From: Winogradskyella vincentii
GTDB lineage: Bacteria; Bacteroidota; Bacteroidia; Flavobacteriales; Flavobacteriaceae
Reading direction: 5' to 3'
Assembly (NCBI RefSeq): GCF_020166345.1
Contig: NZ_JAIUJS010000001.1
Coordinates: forward strand, 620,001-684,000
DNA: 64,000 nt
In this document: piece by piece, positions 8,510 through 17,396 of the stretch
How the letters are laid out: every line of letters starts with the position of its first letter
How positions within the stretch are numbered: the first letter of the stretch is position 1
Program-made: the position numbers and the translations under genes
The notes under the pieces: model-generated
Seen by the model: only the letters and a program-made list of their open reading frames with translations
What the model was told of the DNA's origin: nothing
The model's database searches: none

Positions 8510-9880
8510 ATGCGAAAGATTTTAATTATTGGTGCTGGTAAATCATCCTCTTATCTTATCAAATATTTAATAGATAAATCTATTACTGAAAATCTTAAAA
8601 TTACTATTGGAGATATTAATGTAGAGAATGCAACGAAATTATTGGAAAAGGACGCACAAAATGTTGAAGTTATTCACCTGGATGTGTTCAATTCAAAATC
8701 ACGAGAGGAGGCGATTAAAAGGGCTGATATTGTGGTATCAATGTTGCCAGCCCGAATGCATACCGAAGTCGCCAAAGACTGTATAACTTTTAAAAAACAC
8801 ATGGTAACTGCATCTTATGTTAGTAAGGAAATGGAAGCGCTAGATGCAGAGGCAAAAGCAAATGGTTTGATTTTTATGAATGAAATTGGTGTTGATCCTG
8901 GTATAGATCATATGAGTGCAATGCAAGTGATAGATCGCATTAGGGATAAGGGAGGTAAAATAATTCTATTCGAATCTTTTACTGGTGGTCTAGTAGCACC
9001 TGAGAGTGATAACAATCTTTGGAATTATAAATTTACCTGGAACCCAAGGAATGTTGTAGTTGCTGGACAAGGTGGTGCCGCCAAATTTTTACAAGAAAAC
9101 CAGTTTAAATATATCCCATACCACAGACTATTTAGACGCACTGAATTTCTTGAAGTAGAGGGATTTGGTAGATTTGAAGCCTACGCTAATAGAGATTCTC
9201 TAAAGTACCAACACTCTTATGGACTTGATAATACTAAAACATTATATCGTGGCACAATGAGACGTGTAGGTTTCAGCAAAGCATGGCATGTATTTGTACA
9301 GCTCGGTATGACAGATGATAGTTATACTATAGAGGATAGTGCTAATATGACTTATCGTGATTTTGTTAATTCATTTTTACCATACAGCCCAACAGATTCT
9401 GTAGAATTGAAATTTAGGCATGCCTTAAAAATTGATCAAGACGATATTGTCTGGGATAAGTTTTTAGAACTAGACTTGTTTAGTGCCACTAAAATGGTAG
9501 AATTAAAAAAAGCTACACCAGCTCAAATCCTTCAAAAAATATTAATGGACAGTTGGACATTAAGCGAAGATGATAAGGACATGATCGTAATGTATCATAA
9601 ATTTGGCTATGAAATCAATGGTGAAAAACGACAAATTGATTCTACTATGGTAGTTGTTGGAGAAGACCAAACTTATACCGCAATGGCTAAAACTGTTGGC
9701 CTACCTGTCGCAATTGCAACGTTGGATATTCTGAATAAAAAAATCACAACTCCAGGTGTACAAATTCCTATTTCGAAAGAAATATATACTCCAATTTTAG
9801 ACGAGTTAAAGACTTATGGCATCGTATTTAATGAGAAGAAAGTGCCCTACTTAGGTTATAATCCTTTAAATCTCGAATAA
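8510..9880 (+). CDS. Saccharopine dehydrogenase family protein
   Basis: A 456-residue NAD(P)-dependent enzyme of the saccharopine dehydrogenase (glutamate-forming, LYS9-like) family. It opens with a Rossmann loop ILIIGAGKSSSY, then VVSMLPARMHTEVAKDC and NEIGVDPGIDHMSAM, a family hallmark. The length matches the stand-alone LYS9 type without the lysine-ketoglutarate reductase half. It probably acts in lysine breakdown or on a related amino acid; the exact substrate is not visible. An Lrp-type regulator follows 56 nt downstream on the same strand, which fits amino-acid-responsive control. Confidence 0.88.
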   Translation: MRKILIIGAGKSSSYLIKYLIDKSITENLKITIGDINVENATKLLEKDAQNVEVIHLDVFNSKSREEAIKRADIVVSMLPARMHTEVAKDCITFKKHMVTASYVSKEMEALDAEAKANGLIFMNEIGVDPGIDHMSAMQVIDRIRDKGGKIILFESFTGGLVAPESDNNLWNYKFTWNPRNVVVAGQGGAAKFLQENQFKYIPYHRLFRRTEFLEVEGFGRFEAYANRDSLKYQHSYGLDNTKTLYRGTMRRVGFSKAWHVFVQLGMTDDSYTIEDSANMTYRDFVNSFLPYSPTDSVELKFRHALKIDQDDIVWDKFLELDLFSATKMVELKKATPAQILQKILMDSWTLSEDDKDMIVMYHKFGYEINGEKRQIDSTMVVVGEDQTYTAMAKTVGLPVAIATLDILNKKITTPGVQIPISKEIYTPILDELKTYGIVFNEKKVPYLGYNPLNLE

Positions 9881-9936
9881 TTACATTTTGAAATCCTTTT
9901 CTTATTTTTAACTTTCAATTTTAAACAATATTTGCA

Positions 9937-10407
9937 ATGAAGGTTAACGATAAGGGTATATTTATAGATGGTATTGACAAAAAGATACTAAGAGCTTTAA
10001 TGTCTGACGCCAGAACTCCTATTCTGGAAATAGCTAGAGGTGTTGGTATATCTGGTGCCGCAATACACCAAAGGCTCAAAAAACTTGAAAAATCTGGATT
10101 ACTTGCTGGTTCTAAGTTTATTATTAATCCTAAAGTATTAGGCTATACAACAATGGCGTTTGTTGGTGTTTATTTAGACAAAGCTGTGAGTAATCCTGAT
10201 GCTGTAAAACAACTCCAAAAGGTACCTGAAGTTATAGAATGCCACTATACTACAGGAGAGTGGAGTATTTTTATTAAAATATTATCTAAAGACAATGAAC
10301 ATTTAATGCATGTTCTCAATTCCCAAATTCAGACTATAAAAGGAGTTTCGAGAACTGAAACCTTTATTTCCTTGCAACAACAGATAAATAGGCAGATAAA
10401 AATTTAA
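9937..10407 (+). CDS. Lrp/AsnC family transcriptional regulator
   Basis: A 156-residue regulator: an N-terminal winged helix-turn-helix (about residues 10-60, DKKILRALMSDARTPILEIA then IHQRLKKLEKSGLL) and a C-terminal RAM ligand-binding domain (about 70-145). Lrp proteins sense amino acids and form octameric complexes on DNA. Position behind a saccharopine dehydrogenase suggests it controls that gene or itself. A near-consensus -7 box ends 2 nt before the ATG, so the leader may be absent or tiny. A strong terminator follows. Confidence 0.9.
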   Translation: MKVNDKGIFIDGIDKKILRALMSDARTPILEIARGVGISGAAIHQRLKKLEKSGLLAGSKFIINPKVLGYTTMAFVGVYLDKAVSNPDAVKQLQKVPEVIECHYTTGEWSIFIKILSKDNEHLMHVLNSQIQTIKGVSRTETFISLQQQINRQIKI

Positions 10408-10412
10408 ATAAA

Positions 10413-10440
10413 AAAAGCTCTGATTTCTCAGAGCTTTCAT
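10413..10440 (+). terminator. Intrinsic terminator between lrp-type gene and metallopeptidase
   Basis: AAGCTCTGA TTTC TCAGAGCTT with A and T flanks; usable by both convergent genes. Confidence 0.8.
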
Positions 10441-10454
10441 TTTTATTTACTTGT

Positions 10455-11150
10455 TTAATCCCTACCACCAAAGACCTGAAGCGCCCAATATAATAGTGAA
10501 GCTAGTGCACCAATCGCAGCTACTAAATAAGTCCTTGCCGCCCACTTTAAAGCATCTTCCGCGCCTTCATATTCTTGCTGATTCACCATATTTTTATTTT
10601 TTAGCCAAGCTAATGCTCTATTACTTGCATCATACTCAACTGGCAAAGTTATAAAGCTGAAAAGTGTAGCAAATCCCATAAATGCCAGTCCTGCTACAGC
10701 CACCCAATATCCTAATCCAACTCCGGCTGCAGCACCTAAAACCAAACCACCTATTACTAGCCATTGTGACATGCCAGACGTTACGCTTACAATGGGCACT
10801 AAAGCTGAGCGCATGCCTAACGCACTATACGCTTGTGCATGTTGTACTGCATGTCCAACTTCGTGAGCAGCAACAGCCGCAGCGGCAGCATTACGCTGAT
10901 TATAAACCGCTTCACTTAAGTTTACTGTTTTATTTTTTGGGTTATAATGATCTGTTAATTGTCCTCTAACAGAAATTACCTCAACATCATAAATACCATT
11001 ATCGGCGAGCATTTTTTCAGCAATCTCTCTACCACTCATTCCATTTTGTAATTGTCTTTTAGAATAAAAGGCAAACTTCTGCTTCAGTTTATTGCTTACT
11101 AACCAACTGACTAATGCAATTGCTCCAATTAATATATAATATCCAAACAT
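10455..11150 (-). CDS. Zinc metallopeptidase, YugP family
   Basis: A 231-residue membrane protein of the Zn_peptidase_2 (YugP) family. The zinc motif HEVGHAVQH lies near residue 96-104; a first helix covers residues 2-17 and two or three more follow after residue 120. The downstream Glu ligand region PVEYDASNRALAWL fits the family. These proteins are predicted membrane proteases of unknown substrate. It is convergent with the Lrp-type gene and stands alone. Assignment to the family is firm; the biological role is not known. Confidence 0.9.
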   Translation of the reverse strand: MFGYYILIGAIALVSWLVSNKLKQKFAFYSKRQLQNGMSGREIAEKMLADNGIYDVEVISVRGQLTDHYNPKNKTVNLSEAVYNQRNAAAAAVAAHEVGHAVQHAQAYSALGMRSALVPIVSVTSGMSQWLVIGGLVLGAAAGVGLGYWVAVAGLAFMGFATLFSFITLPVEYDASNRALAWLKNKNMVNQQEYEGAEDALKWAARTYLVAAIGALASLLYWALQVFGGRD

Positions 11151-11248
11151 ATTTTTAACTATTAGTTATTGTAAAAATACTAAATGAATAACAAAAAATA
11201 AGCCAAATTTGAGTTAAGAAAATTTGTCAGGTTCTTCTAGCAAAGCAA

Positions 11249-11611
11249 CTACTCTTCTTGATTTACAGATACATGAATTACTTTAGAATCTTTTAAGACA
11301 ATTATTAATTCTTGAGGCTCTTCATCAAAAAAACTTGGTGGAGTACCTAATTGATAAATTAAAATATTTTTATCTGAAGATTCAGCAGTAACAGGTTGTC
11401 CTAAAATTTGAATTACCTCTTCTTTAGATTTATTGTCCAACAGGTCTTGCTCAATAATATTCTTTGCCATTTTATAGCGTTTACCAGGATTGCTTCGCCA
11501 TTGCTCTTGATCAAATCGTTCTTCAAAAAGCCAAATAAGGGACATACTAATAATAAAGGCCAAAAAGAAAATCAATCCAATTTTATCGTTTCTTTTGAGC
11601 TTTATCATCAT
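11249..11611 (-). CDS. Small membrane-anchored protein with a BamE/SmpA-like segment
   Basis: 120 residues with one N-terminal membrane helix (about 12-30) and a soluble tail. The part DNKSKEEVIQILGQPV followed by a short beta-rich stretch resembles the helix-turn-GxP motif of BamE/SmpA-type and other outer-membrane-assembly folds. The similarity is by pattern only and there is no lipobox Cys. It lies 14 nt downstream of leuS on the same strand and may be co-transcribed. The function is unknown. Confidence 0.65.
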   Translation of the reverse strand: MMIKLKRNDKIGLIFFLAFIISMSLIWLFEERFDQEQWRSNPGKRYKMAKNIIEQDLLDNKSKEEVIQILGQPVTAESSDKNILIYQLGTPPSFFDEEPQELIIVLKDSKVIHVSVNQEE

Positions 11612-11625
11612 TCCTATTTTTCCGT

Positions 11626-14604
11626 CTATCCTACTATATTGACAATTTTTCCTGGTACAACAATCACCTTTTTTGGCGTACGCCCTTGAAGCTGTTCTTG
11701 TGTTTTTTCATAAGCCAAGACAGTCTTTTCAATTTCTTCCTTACTCATATCTAACGGTAATTCTAAGGTAAATCGCATTTTACCGTTAAAAGAAATTGGA
11801 TAGTTCTTACTACTCTCCACTAAGTGGCTCTCATCAAATTTTGGGAATGGTGCAGTAGAAATAGAACCTGAATTTCCCAAACGCTCCCAAAGTTCTTCAG
11901 CTATATGTGGTGCATAAGGTGAAATAAGAATTAATAATGGCTCAAGAATATCCTTACTAGTGCACTTTTGAGCTGTTAACTCACTTACAGCAATCATAAA
12001 AGTTGAAACTGATGTATTGAATGAGAAATTCTCAATATCCTCTTCAACCTTTTTAATAGTTTTATGCAAGGTCTTTAAATTATCCTTTGATGCCTCCGCG
12101 TCATTAACATTCAGTCCATCTTGCCCAACATAAAGTTTCCAAAGTTTCTTAAGAAAACTATGTACACCTGTAATTCCTGCAGTGTTCCATGGCTTATATT
12201 GCTCTAATGGACCAAGAAACATCTCATAAAGCCTTAAACTGTCTGCACCGTATTGCTCACAGATCTCGTCTGGATTGACAACATTATATTTGGATTTGGA
12301 CATTTTTTCAACATCGCGTTTAACCTTAAACGTACCATCTTCTTCACAAATAAAAACCGCATTTTTGAACTCAGTTCTCCAGTTTTTAAATGCTTCAATA
12401 TCCAACTCGTCAGAAGCATTCACAAAAGACACATCAGCATGAATTCCATGAAACAAATCTGGATTAATTTCAACTCGAACAAGTTTACCTTTTTCTAAAT
12501 TAATAGACTCTAATTCTTTTTTAATTTTTTGAACAAAGAGTTCCTTTTCTTCATCCGATTCCTTTAATTTTTCCAATTTATTACCAGACACAAAAACAAT
12601 AAATTTATTTAATTCATTTTTGACGTCTTCTCCAACTGCTTCAAATCCAAAACTATCTAAGTTGATTCTATACGCAAAAGCACTCGTTCCAAGAATCATA
12701 CCCTGATTGATCAGTTTCTTGGCGTATTCGTCATACGGCACAAAACCTTTGTCAAACATAAATTTTTGCCAAAAGCGTGAGTACAATAAATGTCCTGTCG
12801 CGTGCTCACTACCTCCTATATATAAATCTACTTGTTGCCAATAATTAATAGCATCTTGAGAGAAAATTTCTTCATCATTTTGAGGATCCATGTATCTATT
12901 AAAATACTGAGAACTTCCAGCCCAACCTGGCATGGTATTCAACTCTAATGGAAATACTGTTTCATTATCAATCTTATCATTATCTACAACCGAATTAGTA
13001 TTTGTATCCCAAGCCCAAACCTTGGCATTACCCAAAGGTGGCTCGCCTGTTTCTGTAGGCAGGTACTTTTCAACTTCAGGAAGTGTGAGTGGCAAATACT
13101 TTACATCTATCATTTGAGGTAATCCATTCTTGTAATACACAGGAAATGGTTCGCCCCAATAACGCTGACGCGAAAAAACCGCATCTCTTAATCTATAATT
13201 GGTTTTGCCTTCTCCTTGCCCAATTTGCTCTAATTCATAAACAGCACGCTTAGTCGCTTTTTTATAATTTAAACCGTCAAGAAAATCACTATTACCAATC
13301 TTTACATTATCTTTTGAAGCAAAGGCTTCTTCAGAAATATCAACACCATCAAAAATATTTGGTATCGGAATATTAAAATGTTTAGCGAAATCATAATCAC
13401 GTTGATCACCACAAGGTACTGCCATTACAGCTCCAGTACCATAGCTAGCTAATACATAGTCACCAATCCAAATTGGAATTGGTCTTTTTGTAAAGGGATG
13501 TTCTGCATATGCTCCAGTAAATACACCAGATATAGTTTTAACATCTGCCATTCTATCGCGTTCAGAACGCTTTGCAGTAGCTTCAACATAAGCATCAACA
13601 TCTGCCTTTTGTTCTGATGTTGTTATTTGAGTGACTAATTCGTGCTCTGGAGCCAAAGTCATAAAGGATACCCCAAAAATAGTGTCAGGCCTTGTAGTAA
13701 AGACATCAATTTTGGCATCATAATCTTTAATATTAAATGTTACTGATGCTCCAACAGATTTTCCAATCCAATTACGTTGGCTTTCTTTTAATGAGTCTGT
13801 CCAATCTATGGTTTCCAATCCTTGTAATAAGCGCTCTGCAAAAGCAGAAATACGCATACTCCATTGCGTCATTTTCTTGCGGATAACAGGATGTCCACCA
13901 CGTTCAGAAACGCCATTAATAATTTCGTCATTAGCCAAAACCGTACCCAATGCAGGACACCAATTTACTTCTGTTTCAGCTAAATAGGTTAACCTATATT
14001 TTAAAAGAATTTCTTGTTGCTCTTCAGAAGAAAAGCCTTTCCAATCATCTGCTGTAAAAATTTCGATATCATCGTCACATGCCGCATTTATTGTAGCATT
14101 CCCATCTGATTCAAATATCTCTACTAGAGTTTCAATATTCTCAGCTTTATCACTGTCATAATTATACCAGGACTCAAACAGCTGAATAAAAATCCATTGC
14201 GTCCACTTGTAATATTTAGGATCTGAAGTACGCACTTCTCTACTCCAATCAAATGAAAATCCTATTTGGTCTAACTGTCTGCGATAGGTCTTAATATTTT
14301 CTTCGGTTGTAATACGAGGATGTTGCCCAGTTTGTATAGCATATTGCTCAGCAGGCAAACCAAAACTATCATAGCCTTGAGGGTGCAAAACATTGAAACC
14401 TTTATGACGCTTATAACGTGCATAAATATCACTAGCAATATAGCCTAATGGATGACCAACATGTAAACCTGCACCACTTGGATAAGGGAACATATCCAAA
14501 ACATAATATTTTGGTTTACCTGAATTATTTTCAGCTTTAAAGGTTTGGTGATCCGACCAATACTTTTGCCACTTTTCCTCAATCTTGTTAAACTCGTATC
14601 TCAT
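11626..14604 (-). CDS. leuS: Leucine--tRNA ligase
   Basis: Charges tRNA-Leu. At 992 residues it is longer than the common bacterial form (about 860-880). HVGH is at 48-51 and KMSKS at about 767, roughly 140 residues further apart than in the E. coli enzyme. The extra material includes an acidic segment near residues 150-190 and a longer insert around 620-760 before KMSKS. The editing CP1 domain is present (TTRPDTIFG). The ATG at 14604 gives the usual MRYEFNKIEEKWQ start; a TAAATTTG box at 14631-14638 lies 26 nt upstream. Confidence 0.96.
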   Translation of the reverse strand: MRYEFNKIEEKWQKYWSDHQTFKAENNSGKPKYYVLDMFPYPSGAGLHVGHPLGYIASDIYARYKRHKGFNVLHPQGYDSFGLPAEQYAIQTGQHPRITTEENIKTYRRQLDQIGFSFDWSREVRTSDPKYYKWTQWIFIQLFESWYNYDSDKAENIETLVEIFESDGNATINAACDDDIEIFTADDWKGFSSEEQQEILLKYRLTYLAETEVNWCPALGTVLANDEIINGVSERGGHPVIRKKMTQWSMRISAFAERLLQGLETIDWTDSLKESQRNWIGKSVGASVTFNIKDYDAKIDVFTTRPDTIFGVSFMTLAPEHELVTQITTSEQKADVDAYVEATAKRSERDRMADVKTISGVFTGAYAEHPFTKRPIPIWIGDYVLASYGTGAVMAVPCGDQRDYDFAKHFNIPIPNIFDGVDISEEAFASKDNVKIGNSDFLDGLNYKKATKRAVYELEQIGQGEGKTNYRLRDAVFSRQRYWGEPFPVYYKNGLPQMIDVKYLPLTLPEVEKYLPTETGEPPLGNAKVWAWDTNTNSVVDNDKIDNETVFPLELNTMPGWAGSSQYFNRYMDPQNDEEIFSQDAINYWQQVDLYIGGSEHATGHLLYSRFWQKFMFDKGFVPYDEYAKKLINQGMILGTSAFAYRINLDSFGFEAVGEDVKNELNKFIVFVSGNKLEKLKESDEEKELFVQKIKKELESINLEKGKLVRVEINPDLFHGIHADVSFVNASDELDIEAFKNWRTEFKNAVFICEEDGTFKVKRDVEKMSKSKYNVVNPDEICEQYGADSLRLYEMFLGPLEQYKPWNTAGITGVHSFLKKLWKLYVGQDGLNVNDAEASKDNLKTLHKTIKKVEEDIENFSFNTSVSTFMIAVSELTAQKCTSKDILEPLLILISPYAPHIAEELWERLGNSGSISTAPFPKFDESHLVESSKNYPISFNGKMRFTLELPLDMSKEEIEKTVLAYEKTQEQLQGRTPKKVIVVPGKIVNIVG

Positions 14605-14727
14605 TACCGAAATTTCCTTGAAATAAGGTGCAAATTTAGTGGTATTACAACACAATTAAAAACTAAACGTTGTAATACTCTAGATAACTAAATTGTTTTT
14701 TATTTTTACAGCATTAATCCGTTTTAT

Positions 14728-15606
14728 ATGGCCTCATCCTTTGACAAATACCAAAAGCGAAAACTTATTTCATCATATATCTCTGTGGTGATAAGTATTG
14801 CCTTGGTACTTTTCCTATTAGGATGTCTTGGCCTACTGGTTATAAACGCCAAAAAAGTAGCTGACCATTTTAAAGAACAAGTGGTTATGACTATATATTT
14901 AAATGATACTGCAAAAGATGTCGAAGTTAATCAGTTGAAGAAAAGCCTAGCCATGGCAGATTACTCTAAAGAAGCACTTTATGTTTCAAAAGAAGAAGCT
15001 GCTGCTCTTATGAAAGCTGAAACAGGAGAAGATTTTATGGATTTTGTAGGATATAATCCACTTAAAAACTCCATCGATGTGTATCTGAAAGCAGATTTTG
15101 TAACCACTGAAAAGCTGACTGAAATTTCTGAAGGCTTGTCTAACAAATCATTCATTGAAGAAATTCGATACGATAATGACTTAGTAGAATTGATGAATGA
15201 TAACGTTAAAAAAATAACCTTTTGGGTACTAATAATCAGTGGTGTTTTTACAATAATTGCCGTGCTACTGATCAATAGTTCTATTCGTTTAGCGGTTTAC
15301 TCAAAACGGTTTATTATTAAAACCATGCAAATGGTTGGCGCAACAAAGAGTTTTATTAGAAGGCCTTTTATTTGGAAAAGCGTACAACTTGGAATAATTG
15401 GTGCTATTGTGGCATTAATTGGTATGGCTGTTGTCTTATATTACCTCGATTTAACTTTCCCAGAATTAGAATTACTCAGAAATACTATTCTGATCATTGC
15501 ACTTTTTATTGGCATTTTTCTACTTGGAGTAATTATAACTTGGATCAGCACTTTTATAGCTACACAACGCTTCCTAAATCTGAAGACAGATCAATTATAC
15601 TATTAA
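14728..15606 (+). CDS. ftsX: Cell division permease FtsX
   Basis: A 292-residue FtsX: a short cytoplasmic start, TM1 at about 18-40, a periplasmic domain (about 41-165) with VVMTIYLNDTA, then three helices to residue 285. With the ATPase FtsE it couples the divisome to peptidoglycan hydrolases. ftsE is not adjacent, which is usual in Bacteroidetes. It heads the run ftsX-DUF3098-uppP-truB known from flavobacteria, here interrupted by a small gene and by an opposite-strand operon. Confidence 0.93.
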   Translation: MASSFDKYQKRKLISSYISVVISIALVLFLLGCLGLLVINAKKVADHFKEQVVMTIYLNDTAKDVEVNQLKKSLAMADYSKEALYVSKEEAAALMKAETGEDFMDFVGYNPLKNSIDVYLKADFVTTEKLTEISEGLSNKSFIEEIRYDNDLVELMNDNVKKITFWVLIISGVFTIIAVLLINSSIRLAVYSKRFIIKTMQMVGATKSFIRRPFIWKSVQLGIIGAIVALIGMAVVLYYLDLTFPELELLRNTILIIALFIGIFLLGVIITWISTFIATQRFLNLKTDQLYY

Positions 15607-15658
15607 TTTTAGTGTAATAATTATAAAGTCTTTACGTTTTTATTGAAAACCACCAAAC

Positions 15659-16018
15659 ATGAAAAAAGCGTTAATGTCAACCCTAATTGGTTTATCGTTA
15701 ATTGCCCTTTGCTTCTTAATGTTAAAATCGTGCATTATCCAAAATCCATCACCAGAAGATTGCGTCGTAGTTGAAGTAAAAATTACCAAAATTACCGAAG
15801 GTGGTGTAAAAGATATTGTATTCCATGATGACGGTACAGATTTCTATTATATTAATCGTGGCTTAGAAAGAGGATTAAATTTAGATTCTCTTAAGACAAA
15901 AGTTTTAAATAAAACTGTTACTTTGCACTTGGCTAAAGTTTTGAGTGGTATTACCTCAGAACACATTTCTCAATTAGCCATTGGAGATGAAATAATCTTT
16001 ACAGAATTTAAAAACTGA
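15659..16018 (+). CDS. Small anchored protein of unknown function
   Basis: 119 residues with an N-terminal hydrophobic segment (about 4-24) ending in a Cys (LKSC), which may be a lipoprotein or a single-pass anchor. The rest is a small beta-rich domain with no motif I recognise. Its TGA stop shares a base pair step with the ATG of the DUF3098 gene (TGATG), so the two are probably translationally coupled. It lies between ftsX and DUF3098, a place usually empty in relatives as far as I know. No function is proposed. Confidence 0.65.
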   Translation: MKKALMSTLIGLSLIALCFLMLKSCIIQNPSPEDCVVVEVKITKITEGGVKDIVFHDDGTDFYYINRGLERGLNLDSLKTKVLNKTVTLHLAKVLSGITSEHISQLAIGDEIIFTEFKN

Positions 16019-16290
16019 TGGGAGAGCAAAAACGAAAAAAAGAGTCTCAAGCCGAATTTATTTTTGGTAAGAAAAACTATAAATGGTTGTTCATTGGGCT
16101 AGGTTTTATTGTATTGGGATTTATCCTCATGGCAGGTGGTGGAAGTGATGATCCTAATGTATTTGATCCCTCAATTTTTAGTTGGAGACGTATCCGATTA
16201 GCGCCAACTTTAGTTTTAATTGGTTTTGGAATTCAGGTATATGCTATTCTTTTAAATCCTGACAAAAAGAAATCTAAAGGGAAGAAATAA
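16018..16290 (+). CDS. DUF3098 family membrane protein
   Basis: 90 residues with two membrane helices (about 23-42 and 60-80), FIFGKKNYKWLFIGLGFIV at the first and SWRRIRLAPTLVLIGF at the second. This matches DUF3098, a small Bacteroidetes family found next to ftsX and uppP. Its role is unknown; the location suggests a link to division or envelope work. It starts by overlapping the preceding small gene and its end overlaps the convergent glycerate kinase gene by 17 nt. Confidence 0.82.
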   Translation: MGEQKRKKESQAEFIFGKKNYKWLFIGLGFIVLGFILMAGGGSDDPNVFDPSIFSWRRIRLAPTLVLIGFGIQVYAILLNPDKKKSKGKK

Positions 16291-17392
16291 AGTCTTCTGT
16301 TAATTGCCCTAGATATAACTTTGTGTTTTTTAAGGCATCTTCTAAACTATTAGCCTTTTCCATTATTGTACTACTATAATTAATCCCCATTTCATTAATT
16401 TCTATTGGATCTAAAGCTGTACTACCACAAAATGAAGCTACCTTAATATTTTGCTTTTTAGCCACCTTTATAACACCGCTTAAAGCCTTACCAGATAAAG
16501 TCTGTTCATCTAATCGACCTTCACCAGTCAGTATCCAATCTGCCCCCTTGACATTAGTTTTAAAATTGGCTATTTGCATAATTAATTCAATCCCAGAAAT
16601 TAGTTCTCCATTTAAGAAAGCCACAGTTCCAGCTCCCATACCACCTGCTGCACCAGCGCCCTCAATTTCTTGAGTTGATAAATGAAAAAAATCATCTAAT
16701 ACAGTTGAAAATTCTCGTAAACCATTATCTAAATGATCAATTTCAGAAGGACTAGCACCTTTTTGTTTTCCATAAATATGTGCTGCGCCTTGCAGGCCAT
16801 ACAAAGGGTTTTTTACATCACATGCAATCTGAATTTTTACATTAGCCAATCGCTTATCTACTTGAGAAGCGTCAATTCTTTTTACTTCCTTTAGATTTCT
16901 ACCAATGGGCTTTATTTGATTATCGATTTCATCAAAAAATTGATACCCGAGTGCTGTAGCCATTCCAATTCCACAATCGTTAGTAGCACTTCCTCCAATT
17001 CCCAAAATAATATGCTGAGCTCCTTTACTTAAAGCATCAAGAACCAATTCTCCAGTACCATACGTGCTGGTATTCATACAATTTTGATCTTCAGGTTTGA
17101 GAAGCTTTAAACCGGAAGCTTCAGCCATTTCTATAAATGCAACTTTGCTAGAGTCTGAAAACAAATAAGTGGCTTCAACTGGTCTAAATAATGGGTCGTT
17201 TACTTGAATTTTAATGGTCTCTCCAGACAAATAAAAATCAATAACCTCAATAGTACCATCACCACCATCTGCTAGAGGCAATCTTATGACCTCAGCTTCA
17301 ACATGTTTGTGAATAATTGGTTCTACAATATCACAAAATTCCATGCCAGAAATTGAACCTTTATATTTATCTGGTGCTAGGACTATTCGCAT
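16274..17392 (-). CDS. Glycerate 2-kinase (GarK/GlxK type)
   Basis: A 372-residue type 1 glycerate kinase, converting D-glycerate and ATP to 2-phosphoglycerate, an intermediate of glycolysis. Signatures are the start IVLAPDKYKGS, PLADGGDGT near residue 41, GIGGSATNDCGIGMATALG at about 135, and GAAGGMGAG plus TGEGRLDEQT later. It is the last gene of a tight operon with a sodium:solute symporter (4 nt gap) and a GH63-like glycosidase. The context suggests it receives glycerate released from a glycosylglycerate. Its stop end overlaps the DUF3098 gene from the other strand by 17 nt. Confidence 0.93.
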   Translation of the reverse strand: MRIVLAPDKYKGSISGMEFCDIVEPIIHKHVEAEVIRLPLADGGDGTIEVIDFYLSGETIKIQVNDPLFRPVEATYLFSDSSKVAFIEMAEASGLKLLKPEDQNCMNTSTYGTGELVLDALSKGAQHIILGIGGSATNDCGIGMATALGYQFFDEIDNQIKPIGRNLKEVKRIDASQVDKRLANVKIQIACDVKNPLYGLQGAAHIYGKQKGASPSEIDHLDNGLREFSTVLDDFFHLSTQEIEGAGAAGGMGAGTVAFLNGELISGIELIMQIANFKTNVKGADWILTGEGRLDEQTLSGKALSGVIKVAKKQNIKVASFCGSTALDPIEINEMGINYSSTIMEKANSLEDALKNTKLYLGQLTEDFISSL

Positions 17393-17396
17393 GGTA

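Noticed and set aside
10682..10969. Plus-strand open frame antisense to the YugP-type peptidase gene
   Set aside because: Low-complexity Leu/His/Gln composition as expected from an antisense frame; the opposite strand encodes an intact zinc motif.
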